Assembly (NCBI GenBank): GCA_012797715.1
Contig: JAAZOO010000301.1
Location: 1 to 26,649 of the forward strand
From: Geobacteraceae bacterium
GTDB lineage: Bacteria > Desulfobacterota > Desulfuromonadia > Geobacterales > Geobacteraceae
Direction of reading: 5' to 3'
Length of the DNA stretch: 26,649 bases
Below the pieces are notes generated by a model. It saw nothing but the letters and a program-made list of their open reading frames with translations. It searched no databases and had not been told where the DNA came from. Positions 22,398 through 26,649 of this stretch are shown here, piece by piece; the stretch's first letter is position 1, and every line of letters begins with the position of its first letter. The translations under genes were made by a program, and so were the position numbers.

Positions 22398-23142
22398 GGT
22401 TGAAGGCATTACCCAGGTTTTCGGCGGCGTGACTGCGCTACGGAATGTAAGCTTCTCTGTGGCCAGGGATGAGATCAAAGGCGTCATTGGACCCAACGGC
22501 GCCGGTAAAACCACACTCTTCAATATCATCACGGGCATCTATCGGCAGACAGCCGGTGATGTGTTTCTGGAAAACGAAAAAGTCACCTCCTTTCAGCCGG
22601 AAAAACTGGCGCGAAGGGGAATGGTACGCACCTTCCAGAACGTGGAACTCTTCGGCACCATGACCGTGCTGGAGAACGTCATGGTGGGGCTGCACACAAA
22701 AACCAGAAGCGGCATCATTTCCAGTTGCTTGAAGTTTCCGTCTCACCTGCGTGAGGAGAAACACATACGGGAGAAAGCGCTATCCTGTCTGGATTTCGTC
22801 GATCTCGCAAACGAAGCATCCATGGTTGCCGGGAACCTACCCTTCGGCAAGGGGAGAATGCTGGAAATCGCTCGGGCCATGGCGCTTGACCCCCGCATCA
22901 TTCTCCTTGACGAGCCGGCCGCCGGTTTGAACAGCCGCGAAACCGCCGAACTGGGCTCACTGATACGGAAGATTCGTGCTTCCGGGGTAACGGTCGTTCT
23001 TGTGGAACATGATATGGAGCTGGTTATGGATATCTGCGATACCATCCTTGTGCTGAATCTGGGGCAGCGTCTCGCCGAAGGGACCCCGCGGGAGATACAG
23101 GAGGATCCCTCTGTCATCGCCGCATATCTTGGTGAAGGGTAG
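22390..23142 (+). CDS. livG: branched-chain amino acid ABC transporter ATP-binding protein LivG
   Basis: A 250-residue cytoplasmic ABC ATPase. It has Walker A GPNGAGKTT, the Q-loop segment RTFQNVELFG, Walker B IILLDEPAAGLN and the switch His in VEHDMELVM. The signature loop reads LPFGKGRMLEIARAMA, where LivG proteins usually have a Gln after the Gly (for example YGxQR); catalysis should still be possible since the Gly is kept. The ATG at 22390 overlaps the livM end and has AGGAG upstream. With LivF it powers transport through LivHM. Confidence 0.95.
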   Translation: MLRVEGITQVFGGVTALRNVSFSVARDEIKGVIGPNGAGKTTLFNIITGIYRQTAGDVFLENEKVTSFQPEKLARRGMVRTFQNVELFGTMTVLENVMVGLHTKTRSGIISSCLKFPSHLREEKHIREKALSCLDFVDLANEASMVAGNLPFGKGRMLEIARAMALDPRIILLDEPAAGLNSRETAELGSLIRKIRASGVTVVLVEHDMELVMDICDTILVLNLGQRLAEGTPREIQEDPSVIAAYLGEG

Positions 23143-23241
23143 GCAACGGGACATGGTGCTAGGTGAAAGGTGACGGGGGCGATACGGGAAAGGACCGGGA
23201 AACCTGACAACCGAACCTTGTTGCTGAACGGATACTATTGC

Positions 23242-23985
23242 ATGCTGAGAATCAAGAATATCAATACCTACTACGGCCAGGTCCACGCCCTGAAGAATGT
23301 CTCCCTGCACCTGAATGCGGGAGAAATTGTCTCCCTCATCGGCGCCAACGGTGCGGGCAAGACCACAATTCTCAATTCCCTTTCAGCCATCACTCCTCCC
23401 CGTGACGGAGATATCCTGTTCGAAGGAACGGCCATTACCGGCCTCGCGCCGGACCGCATCGTTGAAATGGGCATTTCGCAGGTTCCCGAGGGAAGACAGG
23501 TTTTCAAGGATTTTTCCGTTTCCGACAACTTGGAATTGGGAGCCTACCTCCGTTTCCGCGCCCGCGAAAAGCGAACACACATCAAACAGGATATTGAGGA
23601 TGTGTTTGCCCTGTTCCCGCAGCTTTCCGAACGAAGAAAACAGATGGCAGGAACGCTTTCCGGAGGTGAGCAGCAGATGCTGGCCATCGGCCGCGCTCTC
23701 ATGGCAAAACCGAAAGTCTTGCTGCTGGATGAGCCATCCATGGGACTCGCGCCCCTTGTGGTCCAGGAAATTTTCCGAGTCATAACACGGCTCCGGGAAG
23801 AGAAGGGGACTTCGGTCCTCCTGGTGGAACAGAACGCCAAGGCTGCCCTGAAAATAGCCGATCGTGGCTATGTGCTGGAAACAGGTAAAGTATTACTTGA
23901 AGAAAAGGCCTCTGATTTGCTGGAAAACAGAGATGTCCAACGTGCCTATCTGGGCAAAGAGAAAAAGGAAATCTGGGAACGGTAA
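23242..23985 (+). CDS. livF: branched-chain amino acid ABC transporter ATP-binding protein LivF
   Basis: A 247-residue ABC ATPase with Walker A GANGAGKTT, the LivF-specific VPEGRQVFKDFSV, a perfect signature LSGGEQQ, Walker B LLLDEPSMGLAP and the VEQNA segment, where Gln-Asn replaces the switch His region as usual in LivF. The ATG at 23242 starts the conserved MLRIKNINTYYGQ. A GTG at 23170 in the same frame would add 24 non-conserved residues. The 99-base gap after livG is long for this cluster and has no clear promoter. It completes a full KHMGF transporter set. Confidence 0.95.
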   Translation: MLRIKNINTYYGQVHALKNVSLHLNAGEIVSLIGANGAGKTTILNSLSAITPPRDGDILFEGTAITGLAPDRIVEMGISQVPEGRQVFKDFSVSDNLELGAYLRFRAREKRTHIKQDIEDVFALFPQLSERRKQMAGTLSGGEQQMLAIGRALMAKPKVLLLDEPSMGLAPLVVQEIFRVITRLREEKGTSVLLVEQNAKAALKIADRGYVLETGKVLLEEKASDLLENRDVQRAYLGKEKKEIWER

Positions 23986-24006
23986 TTCTGTCTGTGAGGT
24001 ACTGTC

Positions 24007-24654
24007 ATGAAAATATGGGATCCCTTGTACGAATGCATGCCGCGGGAAGATCTGGAACAACTCCAGCTGGAAAGGCTGCAGGCAACTGTCAATCGCGTTT
24101 ATAAATCGGTTACCTGCTACAGGAAGAAATTCGACGAAGCGGGTATTGTACCTGAAGACATCCGCTCTCTGGACGATCTGGCCAAGCTGCCGTTTACCAC
24201 CAAGGAAGACCTTCGATTGAATTATCCCTACGGCATGTTCGCCGTCCCCCTGCGAGAAGTGGTCCGCATTCACTCCTCGTCCGGCACCACCGGCAAGCCG
24301 ACGGTGGTCGGATACACCAAGAACGACATCAGGATGTGGTCCAACCTGGTGGCGCGCTTCATGACGGCCGCCGGCGTTACACGGGATGACGTGGTGCAGA
24401 TAGCCTTCGGATACGGTATGTTTACCGGCGCGTTTGGGCTCCACTACGGTTCTGAAACAATCGGCGCCTCGGTGATTCCCATGAGCGCAGGGAATACCGA
24501 AAAACAGATCATGATCATGCAGGACTACAAGACCACCGCCCTGGTCTGTACCCCCAGCTATGCACTGACCATTGCCTCCCGCATGGAGCAGATGGGGGTA
24601 GACCCGAAATCACTTTCCCTGAAAGTTGGATTATTCGGGTCGGAGCCATGGTAG
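24007..24654 (+). CDS. N-terminal fragment of PaaK copy 2
   Basis: A 215-residue product ending ...LFGSEPW at the TAG. It contains the ATP-binding P-loop and most of the substrate pocket, but lacks the hinge and the C-terminal lid domain. It is the only part certain to be translated if the stop is real and not suppressed. Confidence 0.5.
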   Translation: MKIWDPLYECMPREDLEQLQLERLQATVNRVYKSVTCYRKKFDEAGIVPEDIRSLDDLAKLPFTTKEDLRLNYPYGMFAVPLREVVRIHSSSGTTGKPTVVGYTKNDIRMWSNLVARFMTAAGVTRDDVVQIAFGYGMFTGAFGLHYGSETIGASVIPMSAGNTEKQIMIMQDYKTTALVCTPSYALTIASRMEQMGVDPKSLSLKVGLFGSEPW

Positions 24655-24660
24655 GAAGCA

Positions 24661-25308
24661 ATGCGGAAAGAGATAGAAAGCCGTCTCTGCATCAGCGCCA
24701 CGGACAATTACGGCCTGTCGGAAATCATCGGCCCGGGCGTTGCAGGAGACTGCGAATGCAAACGGGGCATGCACCTTTTTGAGGATGCCTTTATCCCTGA
24801 GATTATCAATCCGGATACGGGGGAGGTACTTCCCCGGGGAAGCGTAGGCGAACTGGTACTCACGACGCTTACCAAGGAGGCTTTTCCCATGATCCGGTAC
24901 CGTACACGGGACATTACGAGCCTTGAGTACGAAAAATGCGATTGCGGCAGGACCCTGGCACGCATGATGAAGACCATGGGAAGATCGGACGACATGCTGA
25001 TTATCAAGGGTGTCAACGTGTTCCCCTCGCAGATAGAAGAAATCCTGTTCGCCATCGAGGGGTGCGAGCCTCACTACCAGCTGGTGCTGGAAAGGGAAGG
25101 GGATACGGATGTCCTTATCGTCCGCATAGAGGTGACGGAGAATATCTTCTTTGACGAAATGAAGAGACAGAAATCATTCGTGGAGCAGGTGGAAAGAAAG
25201 CTCCACTCTGTGCTGGGGGTCAGCGCATCGGTCAAGCTCGTCGAGCCGAGCAGTCTGCCGAGACACGAAGGTAAGGCTGTCAGAGTAATCGATAACCGCA
25301 AGAGGTAA
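24661..25308 (+). CDS. C-terminal fragment of PaaK copy 2 (possible reinitiation product)
   Basis: A 215-residue frame beginning at an ATG six bases after the TAG, which corresponds to an internal Met of copy 1. AGGA (24653-24656), partly formed by the stop codon itself, lies four bases before the ATG, so a terminating ribosome could restart here. It carries YGLSEIIGPGV, the hinge and the lid domain. Confidence 0.45.
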   Translation: MRKEIESRLCISATDNYGLSEIIGPGVAGDCECKRGMHLFEDAFIPEIINPDTGEVLPRGSVGELVLTTLTKEAFPMIRYRTRDITSLEYEKCDCGRTLARMMKTMGRSDDMLIIKGVNVFPSQIEEILFAIEGCEPHYQLVLEREGDTDVLIVRIEVTENIFFDEMKRQKSFVEQVERKLHSVLGVSASVKLVEPSSLPRHEGKAVRVIDNRKR

Positions 25309-25317
25309 GGATGTCCA

Positions 25318-26394
25318 ATGGAAAAAATCAAGTATGGTACCTATGAAAGCACTGTGGAAAGAAGCAGGAAACTGGAAGAGGATTTAACGAAGGATCCGAC
25401 ACGCTACCGCGTGTTGACCGGAGACCGCCCCACGGGACGGCTTCATATCGGTCATCTTTTCGGGTCGCTCCAGAACAGGGTCAGGCTGCATAAGCTGGGA
25501 GTGTTCACCTTTATCGTTATCGCCGATTACCAAGTGCTGACGGACAGGGATACCTTCGAATCCATTTCCGAAAACATCAAGCAGTTGACCATTGATTACC
25601 TGGCAGCGGGAATCGATCCGGAAGACGACAAGACCTTTATCTTTCCCCACAGCCATGTTCCCGAACTGAATCAGTTGCTTCTTCCGTTCTTGACCTTGGT
25701 CACCATGTCGGAACTCGACCGCAACCCTACGGTCAAGGAGGAAATACAGGCAGCCGGCCTGGTTCGAATCAATGCGGGCATGTATACCTATCCGGTTCAT
25801 CAGGCGGCGGATATCCTGTTCTGCAAGGGAAACGTCGTTCCGGTGGGCAAGGATCAGCTGCCTCACCTGGAACTGACGCGGGTAATAGCGCGCCGATTCA
25901 ATGAAAGATTCGCTTCCAGGAAACCGGTTTTTCCCGAACCGCAGCCTTTGTTGAGCAAGACACCTCTCATACTCGGCCTGGACGGTTCACAGAAAATGAG
26001 CAAGAGCAGAAACAATGCGATACTGCTTTGTTCTTCGGAAGATGAAACGGCATCTCTCATCAAGAAGGCCAAAACGGATGCAAACAGGCTGATCACCTAT
26101 GATCCCGAGAACCGGCCCGAGGTTTCAAACCTGCTCACGCTCATCTCCCTGTCCACGGGCAGAACTCCGGAGACAATTGCCGAAGAAATCGGCGACGGCG
26201 GTTCGGGGATGTTGAAGAAAATGCTGACGGAATCGTTGAATGAATACCTACGCCCCCTCCGGAAAAAACGGGCCGAGCTGGAACAGAATACCGACTATAT
26301 CAGACAGGTGCTGGAGAAGGGGATTGCGGGAGCCAGGAAAATTGCAGTGGAAACACTTGATGAAGTACTGGAAGTAATGAATATGAAGTTGTGA
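25318..26394 (+). CDS. trpS: tryptophanyl-tRNA synthetase
   Basis: A 358-residue class I synthetase that charges tRNA-Trp. The HIGH motif is literal (43-46, in RPTGRLHIGHLFGSL) and KMSKS is at 226-230. GDRPTGRLHIGH instead of the E. coli-like GxxPSGxxxxGNY marks the branch of TrpRS I associate with Clostridia and some other bacteria. The N terminus has about 30 extra residues before the first Rossmann strand. It starts 9 bp after paaK2 and appears to be the last gene of the aryl-acid/transport operon, an unusual place for a housekeeping synthetase but fitting for an aromatic amino acid locus. TyrRS was considered, but the motif spacing and the segment GKDQLPHLELTR fit TrpRS. Confidence 0.93.
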   Translation: MEKIKYGTYESTVERSRKLEEDLTKDPTRYRVLTGDRPTGRLHIGHLFGSLQNRVRLHKLGVFTFIVIADYQVLTDRDTFESISENIKQLTIDYLAAGIDPEDDKTFIFPHSHVPELNQLLLPFLTLVTMSELDRNPTVKEEIQAAGLVRINAGMYTYPVHQAADILFCKGNVVPVGKDQLPHLELTRVIARRFNERFASRKPVFPEPQPLLSKTPLILGLDGSQKMSKSRNNAILLCSSEDETASLIKKAKTDANRLITYDPENRPEVSNLLTLISLSTGRTPETIAEEIGDGGSGMLKKMLTESLNEYLRPLRKKRAELEQNTDYIRQVLEKGIAGARKIAVETLDEVLEVMNMKL

Positions 26395-26397
26395 AAA

Positions 26398-26418
26398 AGG
26401 ATTGGATTACGCAATCCT
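26398..26418 (+). other. perfect 7-bp hairpin after trpS
   Basis: AGGATTG (26398-26404) and CAATCCT (26412-26418) pair exactly around a seven-base loop, four bases after the trpS stop. No T-run follows, so it may be a 3'-end stabiliser or a Rho-assisted end instead of a classical terminator. Confidence 0.5.
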
Positions 26419-26618
26419 GTTCAACCTGAATTCATCCACGCCATTAGGGATGAAGGCTAACTGTGGCTAGGGGAAGGATGAAGCAAGAGGTAACTGCTCA
26501 GAGCATGGGTTAAAGTCCATACACGTGGTGTACGAAGCTAAAGGTTCTTGAAAAAAAGAAGCCATCGCGTCATTCTCCAGTCTGTAAGCGCGACCAAACA
26601 GCAAAGGAGAAATCGACG
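26419..26618 (+). other. gene-free stretch with small hairpins upstream of the last gene
   Basis: About 200 bases without a supportable protein gene. Small stems are visible: ATGG/CCAT (26505-26520), TACAC/GTGTA (26520-26532), and GGTTCTT paired with AAGAA-CC (26543-26563). The density of short stems and purine-rich joints suggests a structured RNA or a remnant of one. No known riboswitch consensus was recognised. Confidence 0.4.
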
Positions 26619-26649
26619 ATGGCTGAAATCAGTGTAGATGTTCGTAACC
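26619..26649 (+). CDS. N-terminal start of a gene running off the window (possibly DUF2249-like)
   Basis: An ATG at 26619 follows AAGGAG (26604-26609) at nine-base spacing and opens MAEISVDVRN before the window ends. The opening resembles the start of DUF2249/TusA-like small proteins, which often begin with a strand ending in DVRxxPP. Ten residues are far too few to be sure. Confidence 0.45.
   Translation, partial: MAEISVDVRN

Larger units (their letters stand above)
24007..25308 (+). pseudogene. paaK: phenylacetate-CoA ligase, copy 2, interrupted by an in-frame TAG
   Basis: One continuous reading frame aligns end to end with paaK copy 1, except for a TAG at 24652-24654. Copy 1 reads GAEPWSESMR there; this copy reads GSEPW-stop-EAMR, so a single TCG to TAG change at a Ser codon explains it. 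Everything else is intact: the P-loop SSSGTTGKPTVVGYT upstream, and YGLSEIIGPGVAG, RYRTRDIT and KGVNVFPSQIE downstream. The adenylation site is divided between the two halves, so neither alone should be an active ligase. A recent nonsense mutation or a sequencing error is the simplest reading. It starts 21 bp after livF and ends 9 bp before trpS, within the operon. Confidence 0.8.

Noticed and set aside
23143..23241. Possible promoter in the livG-livF gap
   Set aside because: No -35/-10 pair with acceptable spacing was found. The gap is only longer than its neighbours.
1..26649. CRISPR arrays, tRNA/rRNA genes, insertion sequences, prophage or defence genes
   Set aside because: No repeat-spacer pattern, cloverleaf, transposase or phage-type protein was seen on either strand.

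Overview
The window reads as a piece of chromosome from an anaerobic or microaerophilic Gram-negative bacterium. My best guess is a member of the Desulfobacterota (the former Deltaproteobacteria, Geobacter/Syntrophus-like). The main reason is the gene set: ferredoxin-type indolepyruvate oxidoreductase, PaaK-type ligases, a double-ACT protein and a complete Liv transporter on one strand, next to an EF-P/EpmA/EpmB locus. This placement is inference from gene content, not a phylogenetic result. I see no tRNA, rRNA, CRISPR array, complete insertion sequence or prophage gene.

Layout. (1) 1-2057, plus strand: the last 46 codons of an unidentified gene, an acyl-ACP thioesterase, and a KamA/EpmB-type radical-SAM aminomutase. 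(2) 2038-4131, minus strand: EpmA (GenX/PoxA) and elongation factor P, then translation initiation factor IF-1 with its own good promoter. EpmB, EpmA and EF-P together form the beta-lysylation system for EF-P. The epmB and epmA ends converge and overlap by 20 bp. (3) 4322-10193, plus strand: aldehyde dehydrogenase, class III aminotransferase, a predicted COG2403-type GTPase, a small unknown protein and an RlmD/RumA-like rRNA methyltransferase, all closely spaced or overlapping. (4) 10528-13604: an IHF-beta/HU-like protein, then a Na/Pi-cotransporter homologue with a PhoU-like tail that overlaps a Ppx/GppA phosphatase.

(5) 13699-26394: a long plus-strand locus for aryl-acid/amino-acid metabolism. 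It opens with a strong sigma70-type promoter whose -35 box lies in the loop of a perfect palindrome, followed by a short leader hairpin. The genes are iorA-iorB, paaK1, an ACT-ACT protein, two tandem LivK-type binding proteins, an intrinsic terminator, livH-livM-livG-livF, a second paaK broken by an in-frame TAG, and trpS. Together they suggest uptake of branched-chain or aromatic amino acids and interconversion of 2-oxo acids, aryl-acetyl-CoAs and aryl-acetates with ferredoxin. Flux could run toward amino-acid fermentation or toward reductive synthesis of aromatic amino acids.

(6) 26395-26649: a gene-free stretch with several small hairpins, then the first ten codons of a further gene.

The observations most worth a second look are: the paaK2 nonsense codon, which also creates a Shine-Dalgarno-like AGGA before an in-frame ATG; the palindrome/promoter/leader-hairpin arrangement before iorA; the terminator separating the binding-protein genes from the permease genes; the Trp next to the modifiable lysine of EF-P; and the uncharacterised GTPase linked to the aminotransferase/aldehyde dehydrogenase pair.
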